NCBI GenBank assembly: GCA_015680685.1
Contig: MNCI01004505.1
Coordinates: forward strand, 559,571-623,570
Direction of reading: 5' to 3'
Length of the DNA: 64,000 nucleotides
Origin: Gnetum montanum
Lineage: Eukaryota > Streptophyta > Gnetopsida > Gnetales > Gnetaceae
Positions 20,417 to 31,190 of this stretch are shown piece by piece. A program made the position numbers and the translations under genes. Below the pieces are notes generated by a model that saw only the letters and a list, made by a program, of their open reading frames with translations, searched no databases and was not told the origin of the DNA. Position 1 is the first letter of the stretch; every line of letters starts with the position of its first letter.

Positions 20417-21269
20417 TGATGAATTCTAAATAAGTTAGTTGTATCAACACATGCCCATTGACATAGCCTTGTTGATACATCCTTGGATGCGTTGGTGCTT
20501 ATATGTCAATGGTGATCCTACCTAAGCCTATATAAATGCACACACTAGTTGCATTTATGACACCTTTAGTCATTCCTCTAGCAAAACTCTTGCAGTTTTC
20601 TTGCACAGGACTTAGCCCTTCTAAGTGTCTACAACATGGATTGAATTGATTATACGGAGTTTTATTCAAGTGCAAAATGTACTTAGACACCTTTTCATGA
20701 TGAAAATAAAATTGAGATTTCTTCCCTCCAATGTAGCACTTAGAATGACATTTAGTTTACTTTTAAATACTCTACTTTTCTACACTTAAGAATTTAATAT
20801 CTTATTCTATAGTAACATAAGTATGACCACTTCACGTATAATATACTAATGCTTATTAATTCTAATAGTGAATATTTGGTACACCTAATAGTACATACTT
20901 GGTAAACCAATGCCATTAGTATAAGTTCAAGATGTATACAAAAAGTTGGAACATATGCTCTACATTTAGAATGGCATAGCTTAACCTTAGTTCTATTGAT
21001 TAATTAACATTTAATATTTTGATTACTTCATCTCTTAATACTTTTAATAATAAAAATTATAAATATAAATATATGACACCTCAGTTACACTTAGCCATAC
21101 GAATGGAATTAACACAAATGATGATTGGAAAAAAAATGACCATTAACCTCATGTTTAACTATCTAGGATAAAAGCAACTTAGGAAGGAGGGTTGACAAAA
21201 TTTAACTAAATCATGCATACGTGCTTGTGATTCATATGGTTGTGCATAGAAACTACTCACTACTCATCA
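20417..21269 (+). repeat. LTR G (853 bp), 5' LTR of a family relative
   Basis: Starts TGATGAATTC, has TATATAAAT at 20529-20537 and ends CTACTCATCA, followed by a primer site. Its U3 matches element F ('ctatataaatgcac' context) rather than A/B. It is heavily CpG-depleted. The other LTR is not in the window. Confidence 0.8.
20529..20537 (+). promoter_or_regulatory. TATA box of LTR G
   Basis: TATATAAAT in 'agcctatataaatgcac', the same setting as in the F LTRs. Confidence 0.6.
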
Positions 21270-21270
21270 T

Positions 21271-21287
21271 TAGTGCCTTGCTAAGGA
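21271..21287 (+). promoter_or_regulatory. Primer-binding site of element G
   Basis: TAGTGCCTTGCTAAGGA; a one-base-shorter, decayed version of the tRNA-Asp complement. Confidence 0.6.
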
Positions 21288-21384
21288 ACTTCTTTTAGCT
21301 ATTGTGTGCTAAGTGTTTTAGATAGTTAAATCATACAAAGGTCATTGTAGGAATATACCACATCATCTTTAGAAGAATAATAAT

Positions 21385-21980
21385 ATTTTATTCAAGTCAC
21401 ACTACAAAAAGAACAAACTGAAAACATCTTCTTCTCGTAGGGCTAATTTTTCTCTTGCTGATGATCTTAACAAACATGATAGAGCCAGAAAAATTATTAA
21501 TGAGATATCTCAAAAACCAAGGGTTTTCTATGTTTATCCAAATCCATGTTATTTAGATTTCACTTTCATCCTTCACAAAAATGAGTAACTACACTAGAGA
21601 GACCTAGAGGGCAATGTGGCTTTGCCACTTGATTATGCTATTCCCTCATTGTTCATGGTAGTACTAATGAAGTTGGGGCTTGAACTAGTAACATGAGAAT
21701 ATCAAGTATTGGAAAACCTTTCTAGATACTATCAACCAAAAAAAGTCCAACTTTGGATAGATAAACTCATGCTAGCCTACCATGAAGCCTTTAAGAACAA
21801 AAAGGTCTTGATCACATTGATTTTCCAGTAAAAAAAGAAGGACATTGAACTTCCATTAGGGCAATCTCAATGCGAAGATCCTCCTCCCTTTGATGAGGAT
21901 AATAAAACTCATTAATTATTACATTCAAACTTAGTAGGCAACCAAGGTAAGGGGAGAACTGAACACGAAACTAGGGAAAT
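21385..21980 (+). repeat. Gag-head tandem array, copy 1 (596 bp)
   Basis: Begins 'attttattcaagtcacac' (leader), then a gag start region with SSSRRANFSLADDL, then YVYPNPCYLDFTFILHKNE, RDLEGNVALPLDYAIPSLF and WIDKLMLAYHEA. The ATG before SSS is changed to ACA. Stops at two places equal those in the other copies. The unit is homologous to the N-terminal gag head of F (46560-47025) and E (59640-60044). Confidence 0.8.
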
Positions 21981-22579
21981 ATTTTATTCAAGTCACACTA
22001 CAAAAAGAACAAATTGAAAATATCATCTTATCATAGGGCTTATTCTACACTTGCTAATGATCTTAACAAACAACATGATAGAGCCAAAAAAATTGTTAAT
22101 GAGATATCTCAAAAACTAAGGGTTTTCTATGTTTATCCAGATCCATGTTATTCAGATTTCACTTTCATCCATCACCAAAATGAGTAACTACACTAGAGAG
22201 ACCTAGAGGGCAATGTGGTTTTGCCACTTGATTGTGCTATTCCCTCATTGTTCATGGTAGTACTAATGAAGTTGGGGCTTGAACTAGTAACCCAAGAATA
22301 TCAAGTGTCAGAACACCTCTCTAGGGACTATCAACCAACAAAAGTCCAACTTTGGATAGATAAACTCATGCTAGCCTACCATGAAGCTTATAAGAACAAA
22401 AAGGTCTTGATCACACTCACCTCCTAGTCAAAAGAGAAGGACACTAAACTTCCATGTAGGAAATCATAGTGCTAAGATCCTCCTCCCTTTGGTGAGGATA
22501 ATACAACTCATTAATTGTTACATTTAACCTTGTTAAGAAACTAAGGTAAGGGGAGAACTATACACAAAACTAGGAAAAT
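21981..22579 (+). repeat. Gag-head tandem array, copy 2 (599 bp)
   Basis: Same unit as copy 1. An open stretch at 22215-22427 encodes IPSLFMVVLMKLGLELVTQE and onward. Head start codon changed to ATA. Confidence 0.85.
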
Positions 22580-22847
22580 ATTTTATTCAAGTCACACTAC
22601 AAAATGAAAAAATTGAAAATATCTTCTTCTTGTAGGGTTGATTCTGCACTTGTTGATTATCTTAACAAACAACATGATAGATCCAAAAAAACTGTTAATG
22701 AGATATCTCAAAAACTAAGGATTTTCTATGTTTATCTAGATCCATGTTATTCAAATTTCACTTTCATCCTTCACCAAAATGAGTAACTACACTAGAGAGA
22801 CCTAGAGGGCAATGTGGCTTTGCCATCTAATTATGATATTCCATCAC
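22580..22847 (+). repeat. Gag-head tandem array, copy 3, left part
   Basis: First 268 bp of the third unit, interrupted in 'ccatcac' by element B. Continues at 34077. Confidence 0.85.
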
Positions 22848-23736
22848 TATTGAATCATGGTTTATCAAGTGCTATTATCGGAACCCCGATATTGGACCCT
22901 CGATATCGGGTACATGATATTGAGGCTTGCCAAGCGATATCAGACATCCAATATTGGGACCTGTCTCATTGCTTATAAATAAGAGGCAGTGCACTTGGTT
23001 TTGGCATTAGTTCTTAGTCCCTTACCCAAAATCTTGCATTTTTTCCTTCTTAGAGTTAGAATTATTTCTTAGTGCATGCCCACAATGTAATTATTGTAAT
23101 TGTACGTCATCCTTTATTCGAGTGTGATGTATTTGGACATGCACATGACTGGAAATAAAGATTGAGATTACTTCATCATTGCAGCATTCACTTAGTTTAA
23201 TTATTTAATTGTTATTGTTATTTATTACTTTTGTAGTTAACATATCTTTACCCTAAACTCCTATTAAACGTGGAATGAGTATGGCTTAATCATGAGCATT
23301 TAAGTGTGACTACTTGGTATACCAGTAGTGTACCTAGGCCATGCGCTTGGTAATCTTAGTAGTAGTCATGCACGAGGTTCAAGATGTGTACGAATGATTA
23401 AGGAATGGATGCTCATCACACTTAGGCTAGCTTAGATTCTCTCTCCCTATCTCCTATTAGTTTAGATTCTCTCTCCCTTTTCCTCTTAGCTTAATTAAAG
23501 ATATTTTTCCATTGCCTCTAGGAGTAGCACTAGGTTAGAAACCACATCATACACCTCACTCTGGACTAAACCATACATGACAAAGAAAATACTAGTCCAG
23601 GTGGGAAGATAGTGAACTGTGATCAACGAGTAACTATCTAGATACCACAAGTAGCCCATCTACGAAGTTCGACTAGATCGTGTGTGAAATGCTCATATTC
23701 ATATGGTTGAGTGTAGGGGTACCTTGCCACTCATCA
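22848..23736 (+). repeat. 5' LTR of element B (889 bp)
   Basis: Starts TATTGAATCATGG (mutated TGATGAATCATGG), ends CACTCATCA. U3 has several GATATC/GATATT words; TATAAATA at 22974-22981. Confidence 0.9.
22974..22981 (+). promoter_or_regulatory. TATA box of the B 5' LTR
   Basis: TATAAATA in 'ttgcttataaataagagg'; equivalent at 33309-33316 in the 3' LTR. Confidence 0.65.
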
Positions 23737-23737
23737 T

Positions 23738-23755
23738 TGGTGCCATTGCCGGGGA
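23738..23755 (+). promoter_or_regulatory. Primer-binding site (tRNA-Asp) of element B
   Basis: TGGTGCCATTGCCGGGGA, the best preserved site of the window: two transitions from the tRNA-Asp complement. Confidence 0.85.
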
Positions 23756-23879
23756 TGGTGCTAGTTATTTAGATTAGTTACATCATACAAGATCATTGTA
23801 ACAAGGTATTAACGATACATCTTTTAGGAAGAAGTAATTACAAATAAGTCACACACAATTCAACATCTAGCAAGGCAAT

Positions 23880-24264
23880 TCATTGGAGAATCAATGAAGA
23901 AGTTTGGAGTACTCAATCTTATGCAGGAGTTTTATATGTTCATAGACACCCCAACGATACTCAAGAACGTTTGTCATCCAACTATGATACCTCTAGCAAG
24001 GATGGGACATCTAATAGAACGAGGGGGCCCGTAAGGCCTAGGACCTTCTCAATAATTAACAAAAATTTGTCCAAGGATGATTGGGAGACTTACAAATTTC
24101 ATGAAGAGTCTTCCAACTCTTTCTCTTCCTTTGCTCCTACAACATGAGGTCATGACATGGATGATCATATCTCTAGGGGTTAGCGTAGAAATAGAAATCA
24201 AACCCATGAGAAAAATGAAGAACGCCAACATGAACAAAGACAACATTATCCCAGCTCACAAATG
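23880..24264 (+). pseudogene. gag of element B, N-terminal part before the copia insertion
   Basis: Encodes a Ser/Arg/Asp-rich stretch (for example SSNYDTSSKDGTSNRTRG and EKNEERQHEQRQHYPSSQ) with stops. The gag start region present in A (MSFSQDYD) is deleted here. This hydrophilic linker corresponds to the R/S/H-rich linkers of E and F. The frame is cut at 24264 by the copia element and resumes at 29344. Confidence 0.6.
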
Positions 24265-24918
24265 TGTTATAATCAAATCTAAAAATAATTAGATCTGAAA
24301 ACACACTACAAATGCTCTAGAGAAATTATTAGAACCCTACAAATCTGAATAAATCATTAGAGGCAAAATATTGCGTTGTAGCAGGTCAAGAAACACTATA
24401 AATCACTCTCAAAACATTCTAAACTCTAGCAAACATTTACTGTGATAAAAAAATGAAAGTAGAATGAAAATAGTAAAATTAGCACAAGAACATAGAGAGT
24501 TATGTGGTTTGGGCCCTTTTTACCCTACTTCCACAACAATGCTAATCTGCTTTCTATTCTTCTCAAATCTTCAGGACATAAGCCGTCCTTGTAACTTTTT
24601 CAAACACCCAATCTGTTATTCCAATAGATCTCAGATCAACACCAACAAGACTCACGTCTCCAAGGTAAAACCTTGATACAATGCTTTCACTTCAAAGCCC
24701 ACACTAAAGGCTACCCCAACCCTTCTATTTATGAAGAAACATGAGGACCAAATCCCAATCCTAATACATGTGGGATAAAACACCAAGCCTCCTATTTATG
24801 AGGAAACATGAGGACCAAACCCCAATCCTAATACATATGGGATAAAACACATCCCCACATCAAATGCAACATAAAAGAAAATACAAAAATTAATGTATTT
24901 ATCTTCATTTTCCCAACA
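24265..24918 (-). repeat. 3' LTR of the copia element (654 bp)
   Basis: On the minus strand begins TGTTGGGAAAATGAAG and ends GATTATAACA. Contains a roughly 70-bp internal tandem duplication around 'ctatttatga(a/g)gaaacatg', present also in the other LTR; each unit carries a minus-strand CATAAATAG that could serve as TATA box. Confidence 0.9.
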
Positions 24919-24929
24919 AACTTCCCCTT
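24919..24929 (-). promoter_or_regulatory. Polypurine tract of the copia element
   Basis: Minus strand AAGGGGAAGTT directly upstream of the 3' LTR. Confidence 0.75.
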
Positions 24930-24971
24930 GAAGATAAATCCAACCAGCCTTTAATAGATGTGCACTTCTGA

Positions 24972-25472
24972 TTAAGCTTCAGTTATCCCAAGCTTCTTCC
25001 TACAGAAAATGTGTTTTTTAGCTATCACTGGTTTTGTTAAAACATCAACAATGTTGAGCTTTGTATGGACCTTTTGAACAGGCACCAAGCCATCCTCTAT
25101 GATTTCTCTTATGAAGTGGAATCGAACATCTATATGTTTTGTCCTAGCATGAAAGGCAGAATTCTTTGCAAGATGGATTACACTCAAACTATCACAAAAC
25201 ACAGCATACCTTTGTTGTTTTAAACCAAGAGATTGCAAAAATCTCTTCATCCATAACATCTCCTTGGATGCTTCTATGAGGGCTACGTACTCTAATTTAG
25301 TTGTAGATAAAGTTATTAGTGGTTGTAGATGTGACAACCAACTCACTGCTACACCACCAAAAATAAATGTGTACCCTATAGAAGATCGTCTTGTATCATG
25401 ATCAACAGTAAAGTTTACATCTACAAAAACTTCAATGTGCATATTAGCCTCTTCAAAACATAAGCAATGCAC
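24972..25472 (-). pseudogene. Copia RNase H domain
   Basis: 166 codons open: VDVNFTVDHDTRRSSIGYTF, GGVAVSWLSHLQPLITLSTT, then KLEYVALIEASKEMLWMKRF and FHARTKHIDVRFHFIRE. The family motif STTEAEY reads STTKLEY, so the catalytic Glu is replaced by Lys; the first Asp and the C-terminal HIDVRFHFIRE block are kept. It would degrade the RNA strand during reverse transcription. Confidence 0.9.
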
Positions 25473-25514
25473 TTTTATGCCCTTTAAATATTTTAAAATC
25501 CATTTGACAACTAA

Positions 25515-26641
25515 CTAGTGATTCCACCCATAGTTGGTCATAAATCTACTAACTACTCCAACGGCATAAGCAATATCAGGACGTGTACAAACCATGACAT
25601 ACATCAATGACTCAACAACAGAAGTATATGGGATATTTTTAACCTTTTCAAAATCCTTTTTTGACTTTGGACAATCCTTTTTTGATAAATTAAATTTTTC
25701 TGAAAAAGGTGTACTTATAGGTTTTGCATCCTCCATGTTGAAATGCTTTAGAACCTTTACAATGTAATCTTCCTAACTTAACCACAGCTTCCTTTTTCTA
25801 TCCCTGTAAATATTCATACCAAGAATTTTCTTTGCCTATTCCAAATCCTTCATAGAAATTTTTTTTTCCCATTTCCAATTTTAAACATTTTATCTCTGCT
25901 ATATCATTTCCAGCAATTAGCATATCATCAACATACAACAACAACACTGTAAATTTAGTAATTATCATATCATCAACATACAACAACACTGTAATTTTAC
26001 CTGAAACATCTCTAGAAAAATACACACAGTGGTCTAGGTTGTTTTTCTGATAAGATAGCTTCTTCATGAAAGTATCAAACCTTTTATACCACTGCCTAGG
26101 GGCTTGTTTCAAACCATATAAACTCTTTTTCAGTTTACAGACTAGACCTAAACCTTGCTATTCTTCATACCCTTATGGCTATTTCATGTAAATTTCCTAC
26201 TCCAAATCTCCATGGAGGAATGTTGTTTTTATATCAAGTTGTTCCAAATCTAAGTCCATGCAGGCCACCAATGATAGCACTAAACGTATAGAAGAGTGTT
26301 TTACTACTGGAGAAAAATGGTTTCTGTGCATAGCCTTTCACCACCAACCTAGCCTTGAAACATTTTTCCCTATTTTCCTCTGATTTAATTTTGTATAGCC
26401 ACCTGCACTCTAAGGGTTTTCTCCCTTTTGACAATTGAACTAGTTCCCAAGTTTTGTTTTGTTGAAGTGATTCCCATTCATCATTCATAGCTACCTTCCA
26501 CTTTGTGGCATCAACACATGTCATTGCTTCCTTCACTGTTTCTGGTTCATCACTATCGCTGTAAAGTACATAATTCAATGAGGAAGAGTACCTATCAGGA
26601 GGTCTGGTTGTTCTAGTTGATCTTCTAACCCAATGAGACAC
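25515..26641 (-). pseudogene. Copia reverse transcriptase with duplicated YVDD segment
   Basis: From 26641: PPDRYSSSLNY, WKVAMNDEWESLQQNKTWEL and KARLVVKGYAQK, then a shift. From 26112: PRQWYKRFDTFMKKL, FSRDVSGKITVLLYVDDM, and after a 45-bp in-frame tandem duplication a second LLYVDDMLIAGND. A shift after this block is followed by the MEDAKPISTPFSEKF tail and SLMYVMVCTRPDIAYAVG. The catalytic YVDD is thus present twice, 15 residues apart. RT activity is not expected with the shifts present. Confidence 0.9.
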
Positions 26642-26797
26642 ATCTGTAGCTTGTTGTTCATCATCTTCTACCTCATTTTCTTGTTGTCCTTCATTTTCTT
26701 CTTGCTTTCCTAAGTTCTCAGCTTGCTACCATGTACTTTCAGCATCTTGTCCAAAGTTTCTAGATCTAGAAAATCCATAAATTTCATAATTTTCAAT

Positions 26798-27658
26798 TTA
26801 TTTAGTCACGCTAAAAAGAGTCCTTATGCTTTCTGATCCATTTCTATCCTTGTCTTTCTTTTGCAGCTTACTAAACATCACATTTTTTCTGAATTTAACA
26901 TCCCTTGATCTCACTACATGTTTCAATTCAGGATCCCAAAGTCTAAATCTTAAATCATCTTCTCCATATCCAAGAAATATGTAACTTTTAGCCCTGTCCT
27001 CCAACTTAATTCTATTTTTCTTTGGAATATGCATAAATGCCTCACATCCAAAAACTCTTAAATGACTATATGAAACATTTTTACCTTTCCAAACAACTTC
27101 TGGAACAACATTATCAATTGAAGAATGTGGAGACCTGTTCACCAAATATGTANNNNNNNNNNNNNNNNNNNNNNNNNNNNNNNNNNNNNNNNNNNNNNNN
27201 NNNNNNNNNNNNNNNNNNNNNNAAATGTGCCTAATTCCTTTGATGTTGCAAAAATCAGCAAATACTTTAGAAGTGTACTCCACACCATTATCAGTTTGTA
27301 AACATTTTATTTTCAGAATTTTTTCATTTTCTACTCTTGCAACAAATGTTTTGAAAACTGAAAAAACTTCATATTTTGATTTCAGCATATGAACCCAAAC
27401 CTTCCTTGTACAATTATCTATGAAAGTCACAGAATAAATAGATCCACCAAGAAAAATGGGAGTCATATTACCAAAAATTGGAGTAAACTCATTTTTATTT
27501 CTGCTATCCAAATCCCTATGAAAGTTTACTCTCCTAGATTTTCCAACTAAATAGTCTTTGTAATTAGTTTGAGCATAAGAAAATACAAGAATGAGAGTTT
27601 GATTTTGAAGTACCTTTAAGCTTGACCAGTGAATGTGTCCAAGATATCTATGCCACAC
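26798..27658 (-). pseudogene. Copia integrase, with assembly gap
   Basis: MWHRYLGHIHWSSLKVLQNQ is the GAG-pre-integrase HHCC region; the core follows with IYSVTFIDNCTRKVWVHMLK and KIKCLQTDNGVEYTSKVFAD (second catalytic Asp kept). The first Asp, normally in an L[HV]xDxxG box, is not present: the stretch reads FTPIFGNMTPI. The third catalytic position falls in the gap (27153-27222). The C-terminal GKNVSYSHLRVFGCEAFMHI block and the GYGEDDLRFRLWDP region are preserved. Confidence 0.9.
27153..27222. other. Assembly gap (70 N) in the copia integrase
   Basis: Run of N covering the expected DDE Glu region. Confidence 1.
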
Positions 27659-27774
27659 TTCAGAATTTTCTATTCAGAAACTGTTGCAATAGAGTTGCAT
27701 GAATTTGCCATCAATGTATATAAGCTACCCTCCTTCTTTCCTTTCAGAATGGTCATGATTCTCTTGGAAATCCT

Positions 27775-28074
27775 CTAATTTCCACCTCCACTACTAAAAT
27801 TTAGACCTGAATCATCCAGCTGTGGAACTGAAATCAACTTCTTTGTAACTTTAGGAATATGTCTAACATTATCTATTGTCACCTTTGGTATCCCTGCTTG
27901 TTGCAGACTTATACTTCCAATTCCAAGAACTTTGAGAGATTTTCCATTAGTGGCATATACAAAACTAGATTCAACTTTATGATAAGATGCAAAACAAGAC
28001 TTATCTGGACAAATATGAAATGAGGCACTTGAGTCAATCAACCAGATGTCACTGCTACATCCATCTGCCATCAT
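27775..28074 (-). pseudogene. Copia aspartic protease
   Basis: DIWLIDSSASFHICPDKSCF is the copia protease active site; the usual DSGAS reads DSSAS (Gly to Ser, a G-to-A change). VLGIGSISLQ and NVRHIPKVTKKLISVPQLDD follow as expected. 100 codons open. Confidence 0.9.
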
Positions 28075-28129
28075 TGTACATTGTTCTTAAATAAGAAAAC
28101 TAACATTTTCATCAGCTACATGTACCTCT

Positions 28130-28602
28130 GATGTTTCTTCTTCTGACTTCTTCTCCTTTTCTTTATTTTTCTGTGCTTTCCATTCAAAGAAATCCTTCTT
28201 CAAATGACCTTTCTTCTTGTAGTACCAGCACTCTTGAGTTTGAGTTTTTCCATGAAATACTCCTCTATTCGTGCTTCTCCCCCTACTTGGGAAACGTCTC
28301 CTAATTCTACCTCTTTCCTCTGCTACATGAACATTTACAGATCTAGAAGACTCATCTACTCTTCCTTCTAAATCCTAAAGGGTAGACATAACTTTTTCAA
28401 ACCTATTCTTCAGCTTTTGCCACAGATCATGCAAATCCATATCAGGTTTGATCGAGGCCAAAATCCCATTGCTTAGGGTTGGATGAATGAAAGATAATGC
28501 CCTAGTCTTAATTTTCCTCCAATCAGCATTTGACATTCTTGCTGATCGAGAGGGTTCTAGGGCCTCTTGGCACTCCTTTTGTGTGAAAACAGCATTCATC
28601 AA
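28130..28602 (-). pseudogene. Copia gag C-terminal part with ruined zinc knuckle
   Basis: 28375-28602 encodes RMSNADWRKIKTRALSFIHP, TLSNGILASIKP and HDLWQKLKNRFEKV, the helical capsid region (UBN2 type). Below it, RGRIRRRFPSRGRS and then CWYYKKKGHLKKDF mark the nucleocapsid CCHC knuckle, in which Cys2 is Tyr and the last Cys is Phe, so zinc binding is not expected. The N-terminal gag upstream is degenerate. Confidence 0.8.
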
Positions 28603-28675
28603 AATGCTTCAAACATTCCAGTTCATTCCTACCAATCTTTCCGTTGTTTGCAGCCTCTCCATCTCTTTAAATCTA

Positions 28676-28687
28676 GCTCTGATACCA
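28676..28687 (-). promoter_or_regulatory. Primer-binding site (initiator tRNA-Met) of the copia element
   Basis: Minus strand TGGTATCAGAGC, two bases from the 5' LTR; the standard plant copia primer site. Confidence 0.9.
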
Positions 28688-28689
28688 GT

Positions 28690-29343
28690 TGTTATAATCA
28701 AATCTAAAAACAATTAGATCTGAAAACACACTACAAATGCTATAGAGAAATTATTAGAACCCTTCAAATCTAAATAAATTATTAGAGGCAAAATATTGTG
28801 CTATAGCAGGTCAAGAAAAACTATAAATCACTCTCAAAACGTTCTAAACTCTAGCAAACATTTACTGTAATAACAAAATGAAAGCAGAATGAAAATAGTA
28901 AAAATAACACAAGGACACAGAGAGTTATGTGGTTTGGGCCCTTTTTGCCCTACTTCCACAACAATGTTGATCTGCCTTATATTCTTCTCAAATCTTCAAG
29001 ACATAAGCCATTCTTGTAACTTTTCGAAACACCCAATCTATTATTCCAACAGATCTCAGATCAACACCAACAAGACTCACGTCTCCAAGGTAAAACCTTG
29101 ATAGAATGCTTTCACTTCAAAGACTACACTAAAGGCTACCCCAAGCCTTCTATTTATGAAGAAACATGAGGACCAAACCCTAATCCTAATACATGTGGGA
29201 TAAAACACCAAGCCTCCTATTTATGAGGAAACATGAGGACCAAACCCTAATCCTAATACATGTGGGATAAAACACATCCCCACATCAAATGCAACATAAA
29301 AGGAAATACAAAAATTAATGTATTTTTCTTCATTTTTCCAACA
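28690..29343 (-). repeat. 5' LTR of the copia element (654 bp)
   Basis: Same length and structure as 24265-24918, including the inner duplication. Confidence 0.9.
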
Positions 29344-30420
29344 TAATGCATAACATACCTAGTAACAATGAACCCCTACTAGCCACTACAAGCCTAACAG
29401 AAATACAGGAGGCTATTCAAATATCTTGCATGCATCGTAAGGAAAGTTGTCTACCTAGGCTTAACTTAAACAACTTTCCTAATTTTTTAGGAGGTTATGA
29501 TTTAGATCTGCAACATCATTTACAAGCCTTCTATGATGCTTGTGTATGGAACAATATTGATAATAGGTGGCAAAAACTCAAGCTCTTTCCAATGACACTT
29601 GTTGGCCAAGCAAAAGTGTGGTACAAATCGTTAAAACCAAAATCAATTCGTAGTTGGCCAGCAATGGTAGAACTCTTTACTGAACGATATCAAACCTATG
29701 CTAGAGCGTCAGCCTTGAGGAGACAAATCCAAGAATGGAAACAAGAGCAACATGAACCCTTGGACATGGCATTAGAAAGATATTATGCACTATTAAACAA
29801 CTGCCTAGGCCATGGGTTCTCTGAGGAGAGGCTTATGTACCATATCATAGATGGGCTTCGTAATGAAACAGGGGAAACCCAAGGGATGTATGCCCGAGGT
29901 CAACTATATGAGCTACAAATCCATCAACTCCAAGAGCTTATTAAATGGGTAGCAAAAGAAGAAGGAGAAATGGCTAAATGGGAGAATGTTGAAAAATCTC
30001 AACGGGATCAAAATCTTACATCAACAAAGGTCCATAATCTGAAAAAGGAGAAATCAACTCACCTTAAGGAGGTGGAATCATCTTTGCCAACATTACAATT
30101 ATTAAACGAAATTGAGGCAAAGATCAATACGATGATGGAATGGATGCTTAAAAAATGCAGAGAATATGCCAACATTATTGGAGGTAGAGTTATGATGAAT
30201 CAAGAAATAGGAAAAAAACATCTTTAGACAATTGGAAAGAAGGGTTGAAGAGAATAAGAACTCAATTGTTAATCATATATATCAATGCAACATTTTCCTG
30301 TACGATCACCCCAAGGGTCAATGCCCAATCTTGTCACATTTACATGAGCATTGGGGAAGAATGTTACATGCAGAGTTTGTACAAAAATATTGTGTTCGAT
30401 CACAGTGGTAGAAATCCCAG
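29344..30420 (+). pseudogene. gag of element B, main part
   Basis: A 293-codon open stretch (29346-30227), the best preserved gag in the window: CLPRLNLNNFPNFLGGYDLD, LQHHLQAFYDACVWNNIDNR, LFPMTLVGQAKVWYKSLKPK, SWPAMVELFTERYQTYARAS, then a long charged helical region (GELIKWVAKEEGEM type). It matches the Retrotrans_gag family (capsid). A length change in an A run near 30215 shifts the frame. The next frame continues with ERRVEENKNS and YDHPKGQCPILSHLHEHWGR, the same C-terminal Cys/His motif as in A, and stops near 30410. The initial Met at 29346 is fortuitous, created at the copia junction; the real start was upstream and is lost. Confidence 0.85.
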
Positions 30421-31190
30421 TTGTGGGGGAGGACACCCTCAAACTGGTCATGCCCTTCATACCATCCGAACCCAAGTTCTTATTAAGTCCAACATGTTAT
30501 TTCCCCAACTGGATCAACATATTCTATCTCACCACATTATTATCATTATCCTAAATACTATCAACCCATATCCTTTCCAACAAGACCACCACTTTGGGTA
30601 CCTTACACTCCTTCTCAATTTCAATATTTTCATCCTTTACCTCCTTCCACATCGCCACCACTTGTACTAGAAGCGTTTGCATCATGCATCAACCCACGAA
30701 TGTTACTTGTGCTTCTACTGTCAACAGCAGTGGGAACCCTTTACAACATTGAAGGCATCCCTTCTTTAGACATGACCATAAGAAGGGACAACATAACTAT
30801 GAACCCACTACATCCTCCAACTCAACACAAGTCCAACATTGTGGTGTACCTTCCTCTTCGAACCCAACGCCTCATGTTACCTTAGCAGGGCCACCAATCA
30901 AAACTCCAACAACTATAGGGCCCAATGAATATTGCCATGTAGGGAGACATGTTGATCCTTGCATACCATCTTATGGTCACAAGTACCATAGTGGGTCAAC
31001 TCCTTATAAATTAACCACATCTTATAACTTGCCTCACTATGTTAGCTCTAATCAAGTGTGTGAACCCCAATGGGGTAAGTATGAACGAGTCCCAACGTTT
31101 CCAAGATGTAAGGATTCCAATTCTTCATTTATTAATCCTAGCCATGCTCAATTGTTTAGTTATGGGGGATACCCCCCATTCTAATAACAA
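30421..31190 (+). pseudogene. Pro- and Tyr-rich gag extension of element B
   Basis: Colinear with 12472-13310 of A: words for a Pro-rich linker, a basic HPFF-like stretch near 30750 and a Tyr-rich piece near 31020. Stops and shifts throughout. No protease follows. Confidence 0.55.

Larger units (their letters stand above)
24265..29343 (-). mobile_element. Ty1/copia retrotransposon (Tork/Tnt1-like) nested in the gag of element B
   Basis: Two 654-bp LTRs (24265-24918 and 28690-29343) flank gag, protease, integrase, RT and RNase H in copia order on the minus strand. Flanks aaatg and taatg are a 5-bp target duplication with one mismatch; removing the element restores a sequence that aligns with the uninterrupted gag of A. 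The LTRs differ by scattered substitutions. Domain wording is closest to the Tork/Tnt1 group (family knowledge). Several catalytic or structural residues are lost, so it is dead. Confidence 0.95.

Noticed and set aside
24265-29343. Copia element as an active retrotransposon
   Set aside because: Protease DSG, RNase H Glu, zinc knuckle and integrase first Asp are all altered, and RT is shifted.
30205-30235. A AAA AAC run in gag of B as a possible -1 frameshift signal
   Set aside because: The heptamer is not in the required phase relative to the gag frame, and element A reads through in one frame at this place, so an A-run length mutation is simpler.
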